DNA of 64,000 bases from Actinoplanes subtropicus (GCF_000721705.1 NZ_JOJL01000003.1:62001-126000), one strand, 5' to 3'; counted from the stretch's first letter, positions 50,870 through 59,934 are shown. Program-made: numbers and translations. The notes: generated from the letters alone by a model not told the origin.

Positions 50870-53019
50870 CGGGTCACCTCCGGCTCGGCGATCGGCTCGA
50901 TGGCGGAGGCGTCGTCGACCACCGTGGCCTGCTCGAGGAAGCCGACGTCGCCGAACACGGCGCGCGCGTCGTCCGGCACGCCGACCAGGTAGATGTCGGT
51001 GTCCAGGGTCAGGCTCTGGCAGGCGAAGACGAGCGCCCGGGCATTGGTGCGGGTGATCGAGGCGAGCGCCTCGGCCCGGAGCACGAGCTGCTTGGGCCGG
51101 GCCGCGACGACCCGGCTCAGGTGGTTGCGCAGCGCCTCCTCGGCCTCGTCGTCGAGGTCGCCGTCGAGCACCAGCACGGCGGCGCCCGGGTCGAGGTCGA
51201 GCCGCAGCCCGTGACCCACGGTCGAGGGCACCAGGCAGACCCGCACCTTGATGTCCGACTCCCGGTTCTTCGGCAGGTTCACGGCCAGCGCGTCGGCGTC
51301 GAAGTCGGTCCACCGCTCGCCGTCGATCCACACCGCCTGCAGGCGGACGCTGCCCGGCGGCAGCAGATCGGGGGCGACCCGCAGCACGCCGTCCGGGAAG
51401 CCGTTGGGCTGCGGCTTGAAGTACAGGTCCATCGGCTGCTTGCGGACCAGCAGGTTGGTGTACGTGGCGGCCAGGTAGCACAGCTCGAAGCTGTGGTAGC
51501 CGGACATCGAGTGGCTGCCCTTGAGCCGCTCGGTGCCCAGCAAGTAGGGCAGGCCGTCGGCGAGCACGTTGAAGTAGACGGCCCCGGAGTCGTGGTCCGG
51601 GAACCAGGCGTTGTAGAACGAGATCGACTCCCGGGCGTACTTCTGGAAGTCGGCGCCGCCCAGCGTGCCGTTGAGGATCAGGTACGCCAGGATCGCCTGC
51701 TCCTGCTGCCACCAGGCCTTGCGGTCGTGCCAGACCAGCCGGTGGAAGCTCTGGCCGGGGGCGAGCGTGCGCTCGACGACGTCGTACCAGCCGCCGCGCT
51801 GGCGGTCCATGCCGACCTGCGGCATCAGCTTGGCGATCTTGCTGGCCAGCTCGGGATACGCCTCGTTCGGCCGCAGCTGGTGGATCCGCATCAGGTTCCA
51901 GGCGATCTTCAGGTTGTGCCCGACCACGGCCCGGTCCTGCTGCCAGCCCCAGCCGCGGTCCGGCGACCAGTCCTCGTGGAAGCGCTCCTGCACGAACGGG
52001 CTGTTGTCGTAGTCCGGGAACCGCTCGGTGATGATGTCCCCGACCGAGGAGAGGAACTGGGCGTACCGGTCCGCGCCGGTGGCCAGCCAGAGATTGATCA
52101 GGTACGCCGGGGCGTGGTCGCCGATCGAGTTCCAGTTCTTGCGGGCCCGGTCGACGGTCAGCGACGGCGACCGCGGGTCGAAGGTGACCGGGTCGACGTG
52201 CGAGAAGTAGCCGCCCTTGTCCCGGTCGAGGAAGAACCGGTCGAACAGGTTGATGGTCATCTCGGCGTCCCGCAGGATCCGCGGGTCGCCGGTGATCCGC
52301 AGCGTCTGCACCGGGCCGGCCAGGGCGTAGATCTGCTCGTACGCCGGAATCGCGTCGTAGTCATCGCCGAACTGCGAGGCCAGGATCTTGCGCTCGCGGC
52401 CCTCCCGGACGTCGATGCCGTGGTACCAGTAGACGACGCCCTCCTGCTCGTCGACCGCCCGCATGTGGTCGCGCAGGTACTCGGTGCCGCGCTCGGCCGC
52501 CTCGAGATACCGGTCGTTGCCGGTAAGCAGGAACGCGGTGGCGAAACCGTAGATCAGGCGGGAGATCGTGTCGGTCTCCTGCCGGGTGCCGGGCACCTTC
52601 TGGCCCTCGACGGTGAGGTGGGTGCGGTAGCCGCGGTAGTCGATGACGCCGTCCGGGAACTGCGCCCGCAGGTAGAACTTGCCGAGCGCGTCGACCTGCT
52701 TGATCCACCAGTCCGGCTCCTCGAACCGGAACTCGCCGACGCCCTGGCCGACCAGCACGATCCGCTTGGCCTCGTAGTCGCCGTCCGGGTAGAAGATGCC
52801 GTGCGCGAACAGGTACCGGCCAACGCCGAGCGCCTGCTCGATGCCGCCGTCGGGCGCGGTGAACGGCTCGTCGAGGTTCCGCATGACCTCGGCGTACGTG
52901 GCATCGGTCAGCCGTACGGTGAACCGGCGGTCGTCGGTGGTGGCGAGTTCGAACGTACGGTCGTCCGCGTCGAACCGGGTGACGTATCCGGCGATGGTGT
53001 CGGAGAAAGTGAAGTCCAT
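50866..53019 (-). CDS. AGE-type sugar epimerase/isomerase domain fused to a STAS domain
   Basis: A 717-aa protein. After an N-terminal beta-rich region (about 1-105), an alpha/alpha-barrel of the N-acylglucosamine 2-epimerase superfamily covers about 110-520 (ETDTISRLIYGFATAFLLTG, WGWQQDRAVVGHNLKIAWNL, KAWWQQEQAILAYLI with the catalytic His region). The last about 110 residues are a STAS fold (AAVLVLDGDLDDEAEEALRN, DIYLVGVPDDARAVF), the domain of anti-sigma-factor antagonists. It probably interconverts free or polymer-derived sugars under stress control. ATG 53019 (GAGG upstream) is preferred over 53034. First gene of the operon with glgX. Confidence 0.78.
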   Translation of the reverse strand: MDFTFSDTIAGYVTRFDADDRTFELATTDDRRFTVRLTDATYAEVMRNLDEPFTAPDGGIEQALGVGRYLFAHGIFYPDGDYEAKRIVLVGQGVGEFRFEEPDWWIKQVDALGKFYLRAQFPDGVIDYRGYRTHLTVEGQKVPGTRQETDTISRLIYGFATAFLLTGNDRYLEAAERGTEYLRDHMRAVDEQEGVVYWYHGIDVREGRERKILASQFGDDYDAIPAYEQIYALAGPVQTLRITGDPRILRDAEMTINLFDRFFLDRDKGGYFSHVDPVTFDPRSPSLTVDRARKNWNSIGDHAPAYLINLWLATGADRYAQFLSSVGDIITERFPDYDNSPFVQERFHEDWSPDRGWGWQQDRAVVGHNLKIAWNLMRIHQLRPNEAYPELASKIAKLMPQVGMDRQRGGWYDVVERTLAPGQSFHRLVWHDRKAWWQQEQAILAYLILNGTLGGADFQKYARESISFYNAWFPDHDSGAVYFNVLADGLPYLLGTERLKGSHSMSGYHSFELCYLAATYTNLLVRKQPMDLYFKPQPNGFPDGVLRVAPDLLPPGSVRLQAVWIDGERWTDFDADALAVNLPKNRESDIKVRVCLVPSTVGHGLRLDLDPGAAVLVLDGDLDDEAEEALRNHLSRVVAARPKQLVLRAEALASITRTNARALVFACQSLTLDTDIYLVGVPDDARAVFGDVGFLEQATVVDDASAIEPIAEPEVTR

Positions 53020-53058
53020 GCCAACCTCATCCATTCGCGAGTCCGCTTCCTGGGGCGA

Positions 53059-53134
53059 ACGGTAGAGATCAAGCGATTGACGGTCGTGAGTAGCTGCCGC
53101 GAGCCTCACTCATGGCAGAAAATGATCTACTCAC
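53059..53134. promoter_or_regulatory. Island-type promoter of the AGE-glgX operon (site C) and LAL upstream region
   Basis: Minus strand: proximal half CTACTCAC (53093-53086), then -10 TACCGT (53064-53059), same 29-bp step as other sites; the distal half (+ strand TCACTCAT, 53106-53113) is degenerate. A further perfect CTACTCAC lies at 53127-53134 on the plus strand, facing the LAL gene, but without a -10 at the expected place. Confidence 0.65.
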
Positions 53135-53301
53135 CGCCCCCGCCGGGTAATTGTGAAATCCACGTTAAACATTCCCTTTCCTGTTCGTTCTGTCAGTTGC
53201 GGAGGCAGCGATACCGCGTGACATCATCGGCCGTGACGTTCGGTCCACGCCACGTGACGAATTGTGTCGCGGCCAGGTCCCACATCTCAGGGGGAGGACA
53301 T

Positions 53302-55926
53302 GTGCGGGCGCCATCGATCTTGACGGTCACGGACGAACGAAGGGCGCCGGAGGAGTGGCCGTTCGTCGGCCGCGAGGCCGAGCTGACCCGCATCCACCGG
53401 GCCCTGAACGGCCGGACCGCCGGCGTGGTGCTCTCCGGCCCGCCCGGCGTCGGCAAGACCCGGCTCGTCGCCGAGGCCCTGCGCCGGGCCGAGCGGCGCG
53501 GCCAGCCGTCCCACCTGCTGCGGGTCGACCACGCCTGGTCCGGGGTGCGGCTGGGCGCCTTCGCCCACGTGCTGCCCGTGACCAAGGCCGGCAGCCATCC
53601 GCTCGACCTGCTCGCCCGGGCGTCCCGCGCGCTCGGGCTGACCCACCAGGGCCGGCGCCTGGTCCTCGGGGTCGACGACGTGCACCTGATCGACGAGGCG
53701 TCCGCGGCGCTGGTGCATCAGCTCGCCGGCACCGGGCGGGTGGCGCTGCTGGTGACGATGCGTACCGACCAGCCGGCGCCGGAACCGATCACCGCACTGT
53801 GGAAGGAGGGCCTGGCCGACCGGGTCGAGGTGGCCCCGCTCGGCCGCGACCACGTCGAGGAGCTGATGCAGTCCGCGCTCGGCCGGCCGGTCAGCCCGTC
53901 GGCCGTGCACTTCATCCACCGGGCCGCCCAGGGCAACGCGCTCTTCCTGCGCGAGGTGGTGATGGCCGGGCTGGAGAGCCGGGCGCTCGCCGACGACGGC
54001 TGCGCCTGGAACTGGCGCGGCCCGCTGCGGATCAGCCCGCGCCTGCTGGACGTCGTCGAGTCGAGCATGGGCGCCCTCGACGAGGAGGAACTCGCCGTGC
54101 TGGAGGCGGTGGCGCAGAGCGAGCCGCTGGAGGCCCGCTTCCTGGAGCGGTGGTATCCGGGCGCCGCGCTGCACTCGGTGGAGCGGCGCGGGCTGATCGC
54201 GACCGAGCACGACGGCCGCCGCCTGTCGGTGCGGCTGACCAACCCGCTGCACGGGCACCTGCTGCGCGAGCGGACGCCGGAGCTGCGGGCCCGGGCGCTG
54301 CGCCGGCAACTCGCCGACGAGCTGGTGCGGATCGGCGCCCGCCGCAAGCGGGACCCGCTGCGGATCGCGATCAGCCGGCTCGACGCGGGCGGCTGCGAGG
54401 AACCGGAGCTGATGCTCACCGCCAGCCGTACCGCCCTCGAGGAGCACGACCACCCGCTCGCCGAGCGGCTGGCCCGGGCGGCGATCGACGCGGACGCCGG
54501 CGCGGCCGCCGAGCTCGCGCTCTCCTGCGCGCTGCACGCCCAGGGCCGGCACGAGGAGGCCATGAAGGTCATCGAGTGCCTCGAGCCCGAGACGCTGGAC
54601 GAGGCCGAGCGGGCCCAGGCCGCCGCGCTGCGGGCACAGACCCTCTCCTCGATCGACGGCGAGATCGCGGCCGCGCTGCACGCCACCCACACGCCGACCG
54701 GCAGCGCCGCGTGGCGGCTCATGCTGGCCGTGCTGCAGGCGGCCATCCTGCTGGTGGCCGGCGAGATCGGCTCGGCGCTGCAGATCGCCACCGACGCGCT
54801 GGACTGGGCGACCGCCGAGGAGTTCATCCTGCTGCCGGCCGCGCTGACCGCCGGCATCGCGCTGGCCGCCCACGGGCGCTCGCCGCTGTCCGTACCGCCC
54901 GGCGACATCGAGACCGGCCAGCCGATCCGGTTCGCCGAGCTGGTGCCGGCGCAACACCTGGTGGTGCAGGTGACCGGCGGCCTCGACGAGGCGGCCAGCC
55001 GGCAGGAGCGCCGCTACCGCAGCTGTTTGGAGGGCAACGACCACAGCGTCGCGCGGGCCTGGTCGGCGCTGCTCGGGCGCACCGAGCTCGACCGCGGCCG
55101 GGTGCCGCAGGCGCGGCACCGGCTCAACGAGGCCGCGCACGGCGACCCGGCACGCGCCGGGCAGGCCCCGATGGCCTGGCTGGCCGAGGCGTGCGCGGTG
55201 CTCGGGGACGTCGAACGGGCCGAGTCCGCGCTGGCCGTCGCGGAGTCGGCACGGACCCCGGCCACCGCGCTCTTCGACCCCGACCTGGAGCTGGCCCGGG
55301 CCTGGCTGATGGCCGCCCGCGGCGACCTGACCCGGGCGGCGGGGCACGCCGAGCGGGCGGCCGAGGTGGCCCGCCGCGCCGGAAACCTGCCGATGGCCCT
55401 GGTCGCCCTGCACACGGTGGTGCGGCTGGGCGGCGCCGGCCGGGTGGCGCCGGCGATCGACGAGCTGGCCGGGCAGGTCGACGGGCCGCTCTCCCGGGCG
55501 TACGCGGCCCACGCGGCGGCACTGGCCGACGGCAGCGGCCCGGCGCTCGACCGGGTGGCCGAGGCGTTCCGCGCGGAGGGCGCGCTGCTGCTGGCCGCCG
55601 AGGCGTCGGCCGAGGCGGTCACGGCGTACTACGCGATGGGCCGCCGGGGCCGGTCGCAGGCGGCCGGCGCGACCGCCCACGCCCTGCTGCAACAGTGCGG
55701 CGGGGTGCGCACCCCGGCGCTGATCGGCCTCAAGGCGCCGGCTCTGACCCAGCGCGAACGCGAGGTGGCGATGCTCGCCGCGCAGGGCCAGTCGAGTCGC
55801 GGCATCGCGGCGCAGCTCGGCCTCTCCGTCCGCACCGTCGACAACCACCTGCAGATGGCGTACGGAAAACTGGGCATCAACGGCCGCCGGGCACTGGCCG
55901 AAGCGCTCGACGCCACCACCGGGTAG
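53302..55926 (+). CDS. LAL-type LuxR regulator (ATPase plus LuxR HTH)
   Basis: An 874-aa regulator. N-terminal ATPase with Walker A SGPPGVGKTRL and Walker B LVLGVDDVHLID; long helical/TPR region; C-terminal LuxR HTH (LTQREREVAMLAAQGQSSRG, LGLSVRTVDNHL). Large ATP-binding LuxR regulators of this kind usually activate transcription after ligand or oligomer signals. It lies in the island between the AGE-glgX operon (divergent) and glgC, both of which have island-type promoter sites, so it is my first candidate as their activator. GTG 53302 has GGGGGAGG. Confidence 0.92.
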   Translation: MRAPSILTVTDERRAPEEWPFVGREAELTRIHRALNGRTAGVVLSGPPGVGKTRLVAEALRRAERRGQPSHLLRVDHAWSGVRLGAFAHVLPVTKAGSHPLDLLARASRALGLTHQGRRLVLGVDDVHLIDEASAALVHQLAGTGRVALLVTMRTDQPAPEPITALWKEGLADRVEVAPLGRDHVEELMQSALGRPVSPSAVHFIHRAAQGNALFLREVVMAGLESRALADDGCAWNWRGPLRISPRLLDVVESSMGALDEEELAVLEAVAQSEPLEARFLERWYPGAALHSVERRGLIATEHDGRRLSVRLTNPLHGHLLRERTPELRARALRRQLADELVRIGARRKRDPLRIAISRLDAGGCEEPELMLTASRTALEEHDHPLAERLARAAIDADAGAAAELALSCALHAQGRHEEAMKVIECLEPETLDEAERAQAAALRAQTLSSIDGEIAAALHATHTPTGSAAWRLMLAVLQAAILLVAGEIGSALQIATDALDWATAEEFILLPAALTAGIALAAHGRSPLSVPPGDIETGQPIRFAELVPAQHLVVQVTGGLDEAASRQERRYRSCLEGNDHSVARAWSALLGRTELDRGRVPQARHRLNEAAHGDPARAGQAPMAWLAEACAVLGDVERAESALAVAESARTPATALFDPDLELARAWLMAARGDLTRAAGHAERAAEVARRAGNLPMALVALHTVVRLGGAGRVAPAIDELAGQVDGPLSRAYAAHAAALADGSGPALDRVAEAFRAEGALLLAAEASAEAVTAYYAMGRRGRSQAAGATAHALLQQCGGVRTPALIGLKAPALTQREREVAMLAAQGQSSRGIAAQLGLSVRTVDNHLQMAYGKLGINGRRALAEALDATTG

Positions 55927-56027
55927 GCCCGTCCGGCGAGATCGCCGTCCAGGGCGTTGTCGCTGCGTGATTTCGAAGACGTCGTCCTCGGCGTCGCGTC
56001 GATGTGAACCTTGGCGGGCGTAGACCC

Positions 56028-57224
56028 TCAGACGCTTTCGAGGTCGGTGCCCTTGCCGACGGCCACGATTCCGGCGGGGCTGCGGCGGTAAAGTTCCGCG
56101 TCGGCGGCCGCGTCGACCCCCAGTTCGACCCCGTCGCCGACCCGTACCGCCGAGTCCACAATGGCCCGCCGGACCACCGCGCCCTTGCCCACGTGCACGC
56201 CCGGCAGCAGCACGCTGTCCCGCACCACCGCGCCGCGCTCGACCACCGCCCCGGCGCCCAGCACCGACCCGCTGACCGACCCGCGCACCGATACGCCCGG
56301 CGCGAGCAGCGACCCGTCCGCCCGGCCGCCGCCGATCACCCGCGCCGGTGCCCCCGCCACCCCGGGCAGGATCGGCCAGCGCGGGTTGTGCAGCTCGAAC
56401 GCCGGCTCGTCGGTGAGGAGGTCGCGGTGTGCGTCGTAGTACGCGTCCAGCGTGCCCACGTCCCGCCAATACCCCCGCTCCCGCTCCGGCTGCCCGGCCA
56501 CCTCGTTGTCCGCGAAGTCGTGCAGATAGGCCCGGCCACCGGCGACCAGTCGCGGGATCAGGTCGCCGCCGACGTCGTGCCCGGAGGCCGGGTCGGCGGC
56601 GTCGGCGCGCAACGCCGCCAGCAGTGCGGCCGTACGGAAGACGTAGTTGCCCATCGACACCAACGGGCGGGCCGGCGGGTTCACCGGCTTCTCGACGAAC
56701 GCGTGGATCCGGCCGTCCGCGCCGGCGTCCAGGCAGCCGAAGGCGCTCGCCGACGACCGCGGCACCCGCAGGCCGGCCACCGTCACGTCGGCGCCCGCCG
56801 CCACGTGCTGGGCGATCATCTGGGCCGGGTCCATCCGGTAGATGTGGTCGGCGCCGAAGACGGCCACGTGGTCCGGCTCGTCGTCGTGGATCAGGTGCAG
56901 CGACTGGAAGAGCGCGTCGGCGCTGCCCGCGTACCAGCGGGCGCCGAGCCGCTGCTGGGCCGGCACGCCGACGACGAACTGCCCGGTGCTCGGCGGCGCG
57001 GCCCAGGCGGTGGCCAGGTGCCGGTCGAGCGAGTGCGACTTGTACTGGGTCAGCACGTACAGCCGCCGGAGGCCGCCGTTGACCAGGTTGGACAGCACGA
57101 AGTCGATCAGCCGGGCGCCGCCGCCGAACGGCACGGCGGGCTTGGCCCGCTCCGCGGTGAGCGGGCGCAGGCGCCGGCCTTCGCCGCCGGCCAGGACGAT
57201 GCCGAGGATCCGCTGGGTACGCAC
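56028..57224 (-). CDS. glgC: Glucose-1-phosphate adenylyltransferase GlgC
   Basis: A 398-aa ADP-glucose pyrophosphorylase, the committing step to glycogen: ATP-binding loop VLAGGEGRRLRPLT, DFVLSNLVNGG, HIYRMDP, the glucose-1-P Lys in FVEKP, and a left-handed beta-helix C-terminus (GSVSGSVLGAGAVVERGAVV). GTG 57224 fits family length, has no ribosome binding site and would lie on the transcription start of a weak island-type promoter, so a leaderless mRNA is possible. It makes ADP-glucose while GlgX of the nearby operon breaks branches. Confidence 0.92.
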   Translation of the reverse strand: MRTQRILGIVLAGGEGRRLRPLTAERAKPAVPFGGGARLIDFVLSNLVNGGLRRLYVLTQYKSHSLDRHLATAWAAPPSTGQFVVGVPAQQRLGARWYAGSADALFQSLHLIHDDEPDHVAVFGADHIYRMDPAQMIAQHVAAGADVTVAGLRVPRSSASAFGCLDAGADGRIHAFVEKPVNPPARPLVSMGNYVFRTAALLAALRADAADPASGHDVGGDLIPRLVAGGRAYLHDFADNEVAGQPERERGYWRDVGTLDAYYDAHRDLLTDEPAFELHNPRWPILPGVAGAPARVIGGGRADGSLLAPGVSVRGSVSGSVLGAGAVVERGAVVRDSVLLPGVHVGKGAVVRRAIVDSAVRVGDGVELGVDAAADAELYRRSPAGIVAVGKGTDLESV

Positions 57225-57257
57225 AGCCGCAGCCAACCCGAATCGCCGCGCCCGGTC

Positions 57258-57344
57258 CTGAGTAATCGCCGGCCCCGGCCGCTCAGGCCGGTGGGTAGGC
57301 CCAGCCCATCTACTCACGACAGTCGATCGCAGCGCTCCTAACTT
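57258..57344. promoter_or_regulatory. Divergent island-type promoters of GMC (site D) and glgC (site E)
   Basis: Plus strand: GTGGGTAG (57291-57298), 11-bp spacer, CTACTCAC (57310-57317), -10 TAACTT (57339-57344), 29-bp step; a 43-nt gap to ATG 57387 includes GGGGAG. Minus strand: degenerate CCTGAGCG, 14 bp, TTACTCAG (57265-57258), then GGGTTGGCT before GTG 57224; the -10 (TTGGCT) is poor. Confidence 0.6.
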
Positions 57345-57386
57345 GGCTCCCATCGTCCGGAAGAACTCCGACCAGGGGAGTGCCTC

Positions 57387-58892
57387 ATGAAGTACGACCA
57401 CATCATCGTCGGCGCCGGCTCCGCGGGCGCCGTGCTCGCGGCCCGGCTGAGCGAGAACCCCGACTGCTCGGTGCTCCTGCTCGAGGCCGGGCCGGACTGG
57501 GCCGAGCGGTCGCAGATCCCCGAGGACATCGCCAACGCGCGCACCGTCTCGGTCGAGAAGCACGACTGGGGCTTCACCGCCGAGGCGGTGCCAGGCCGCA
57601 CCATGGAGTACGCCCGGGGCAAGGTGGCCGGCGGCTGCTCGGCGGTGAACGGCGCGATCGCGCTGCGCGGCATCCCGGACGACTTCACCGGCTGGGCCAA
57701 GCTGGGCAACGACGAGTGGGCCTGGGAGTCCGTCCTCCCGCACTTCGTCGCCCTGGAGAACGACCGCGACGTGGACGCCCCGTACCACGGCAAGAACGGC
57801 CCGACGCCGATCGTCCGGGCCAAGCACGACGAGCTGGTGCCGCTGCAGAAGGCGTACCTCGAGGCGTGCCTCGGACAGGGCTTCGGCTACGTCGCCGACC
57901 ACAACGACCCGCAGTCCACCGGCGTCGGCCCGATCCCGATGAACCGCGAGGGCGACCTGCGGTTCTCCACCGCGATCGCGTATCTGGAGCCGGCCCGCGG
58001 CCGGGTGAACCTGACCATCCGCCCGTACACGCGGGCGAACCGGGTGGTCTTCGACGGCGGCCGGGCGATCGGCGTCGAGGTGGAGAGCGGCGGCCGGACG
58101 CAGACCGTCTACGCCGACCACATCACGCTCTCGGCCGGCGCCGTGAACACCCCGGCCATCCTGCTGCGCTCCGGCGTCGGCCCCCAGGCGCAGCTCGAGG
58201 AGCTGGGCATCAAGGTCGTGCTGGACCAGCCGAACGTCGGCGCCAACCTGATCGAGCACCAGCAGATCACCGTCGGCATCCTGCCCAAGGACGGCGTCAC
58301 CCAGCTGACCGACCCGGACGTGCAGATCATCGCCCGGTACACCAACCCCGGCAGCGACCAGTTCAACAACATGCAGATGTACTTCGTCAGCCGGTACGTC
58401 CCGATCACGCACCGCCCGATCAGCGTGATGAGCGTGCTGCAGAAGCCGAAGTGCCGCGGCGAGATCACGATCACCTCGACCGACCCGGCCCTCCAGCCGA
58501 AGATCTTCCTCAACTCGTACGGCGAGCCCGAGGACCAGAAGATCGCGCTGGACGGCGTCCGGCTCTGCTGGGCGATCGCCAACTCGGACCCGATCAAGGA
58601 GCTCTCCATCGGGCTCGCCGACACGCTGACCCAGCGGCAGGTCGACGACGACCAGGCGCTGCTGCGCTACATCCGGCAGCATTCGGCGACGCTGTGGCAC
58701 CCGGTCGGCACCGCCCGGATGGGCACCTCCGGCGACGACGCCGTGGTCGACCAGCGGCTGCACGTACACGGCCTGGAGAACTTGAGCGTCGCGGACGCTT
58801 CGGTGATGCCCGACCACGTGAGCGGCAACCCCAACCTCACCACGTACGTGATCGGCGAGCGCGCCGCCCAGTGGCGCCAGCAGGGTCTCTGA
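57387..58892 (+). CDS. GMC-family FAD oxidoreductase
   Basis: A 501-aa flavoprotein: FAD loop IIVGAGSAGAVLAARL, VAGGCSAVNGAIALRG (GMC signature 1-like), SAGAVNTPAILLRSG (signature 2) and the active-site His in SATLWHPVGTARMG; the second usual His/Asn position reads SGNPNLTTY (Asn). Oxidises an alcohol, perhaps a glucose/choline-type or polyketide alcohol; substrate unknown. First gene of a run with SnoaL-like, DJ-1, NTF2-like and LtrA genes under site D. Confidence 0.88.
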   Translation: MKYDHIIVGAGSAGAVLAARLSENPDCSVLLLEAGPDWAERSQIPEDIANARTVSVEKHDWGFTAEAVPGRTMEYARGKVAGGCSAVNGAIALRGIPDDFTGWAKLGNDEWAWESVLPHFVALENDRDVDAPYHGKNGPTPIVRAKHDELVPLQKAYLEACLGQGFGYVADHNDPQSTGVGPIPMNREGDLRFSTAIAYLEPARGRVNLTIRPYTRANRVVFDGGRAIGVEVESGGRTQTVYADHITLSAGAVNTPAILLRSGVGPQAQLEELGIKVVLDQPNVGANLIEHQQITVGILPKDGVTQLTDPDVQIIARYTNPGSDQFNNMQMYFVSRYVPITHRPISVMSVLQKPKCRGEITITSTDPALQPKIFLNSYGEPEDQKIALDGVRLCWAIANSDPIKELSIGLADTLTQRQVDDDQALLRYIRQHSATLWHPVGTARMGTSGDDAVVDQRLHVHGLENLSVADASVMPDHVSGNPNLTTYVIGERAAQWRQQGL

Positions 58893-58907
58893 CACCAGGG
58901 AGGCACG

Positions 58908-59324
58908 ATGCCCAGCACCGGCACCGATTTGGTCCACCTCTATTACGAGCAGTTCCTCACCGCCCCCGGCGACCTGACCGTCGCCGACAAGATCATGACG
59001 GACGACGTGGTGTTCCGGAATCCGATCTCGCCGGACGGCATTCACGGCATCGCCGAGTACAAGGCGTTCGCCCGCCGCTGGTACGTCGGCTTCCCGGACC
59101 GCGTCTTCACCGTCGACGACACCGTCGAGTACGGCGACAAGGTGGCGGCCGCGTTCACCATCACCGGCACGCACCTCGGCGAGTTCCAGGGCGCGAAGCC
59201 GACCGGCAACCCGATCGTCGTCAACGGGATGAACCTGTTCCGCATCCGGGACGGGCGCATCCAGGACGTGCAGGCGTTCTTCGACTCGGTCCAGCTGCAC
59301 CGGCCGCTCGGGATCACCGGATGA
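58908..59324 (+). CDS. SnoaL-like polyketide cyclase/ester cyclase family protein
   Basis: A 138-aa SnoaL/NTF2-like protein (LVHLYYEQFLTAPGDLTVAD, DDVVFRNPISPDGIHGIAEY, GMNLFRIRDGRIQDVQAFFD), 15 bp after the GMC gene. Members catalyse aldol-type ring closure or simply bind small molecules. Its stop overlaps the start of the next gene (ATGA). Confidence 0.85.
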   Translation: MPSTGTDLVHLYYEQFLTAPGDLTVADKIMTDDVVFRNPISPDGIHGIAEYKAFARRWYVGFPDRVFTVDDTVEYGDKVAAAFTITGTHLGEFQGAKPTGNPIVVNGMNLFRIRDGRIQDVQAFFDSVQLHRPLGITG

Positions 59325-59920
59325 GCGCCAGGGGCGTGATCGGCGTCCTGATCGAGGACCACTTCGACCAGACCGAGTACCGCCTGTTCAACGAGTTCTT
59401 CCCGGCTCGGGGGTACGAGGTCCGCTATCTGTCGCACCTGTGGGGCAACCCGTCGCTGACCTTCGGCGGCAACCCCGACAACGGCACGGTCGAGGAGCAC
59501 GTCACGGTCACCGCCGAGGTCGAGGACGCGGACCCGGCGCAGTTCGCGGCGATCATCCTGATCGGCGCGTACGCGATGGACCGCCTGCGCTATCAGGTCA
59601 CCGTGGCCAAGGGCCGGCCGAACGCCGCGCCGGCCGTGGAGTTCATGCGCAAGGTGCTGCGCCGCCCGGGGCTCAAGGTCGGCACGATCTGCCACTCGCT
59701 GTGGCTGCTCTGCGCCGACCCGGCGCTGCTGCGCGGCCGCCGGGTGACCTGCGCGCACAACATTCTGTGCGACGTGGAGAACGCCGGCGGCGAGGTGGTC
59801 TACGCCGGCGAGTCGGTCGCCGACCTGGTGATCGACGGGGACCTGATCTCGGCCCGGCACCCCGAGGTCACCACCGAGTTCCTGCAGGCGCTCGTCAAGG
59901 AAATCGAGAATCCCAGCTGA
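59321..59920 (+). CDS. DJ-1/PfpI-family protein
   Basis: A 199-aa DJ-1 fold with VLIEDHFDQTEYRLFNEFFP, AAIILIGAYAMDRLRY and nucleophile Cys in GTICHSLWLLC (the C-H pair of the family), and the C-terminal SVADLVIDGDLISARHP characteristic of PfpI-type proteins. Third DJ-1 member in this window. Overlaps the SnoaL-like gene by 4 bp. Confidence 0.85.
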   Translation: MSARGVIGVLIEDHFDQTEYRLFNEFFPARGYEVRYLSHLWGNPSLTFGGNPDNGTVEEHVTVTAEVEDADPAQFAAIILIGAYAMDRLRYQVTVAKGRPNAAPAVEFMRKVLRRPGLKVGTICHSLWLLCADPALLRGRRVTCAHNILCDVENAGGEVVYAGESVADLVIDGDLISARHPEVTTEFLQALVKEIENPS

Positions 59921-59934
59921 GGCGGAGGTGCGGC

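Noticed and set aside
51121..55926. Very long plus-strand frame (1601 codons) covering the AGE gene antisense and the LAL gene
   Set aside because: Its first 700 codons are antisense to the AGE-STAS gene and have Val/Arg/Gly-rich shadow composition; only the part from GTG 53302 is real.
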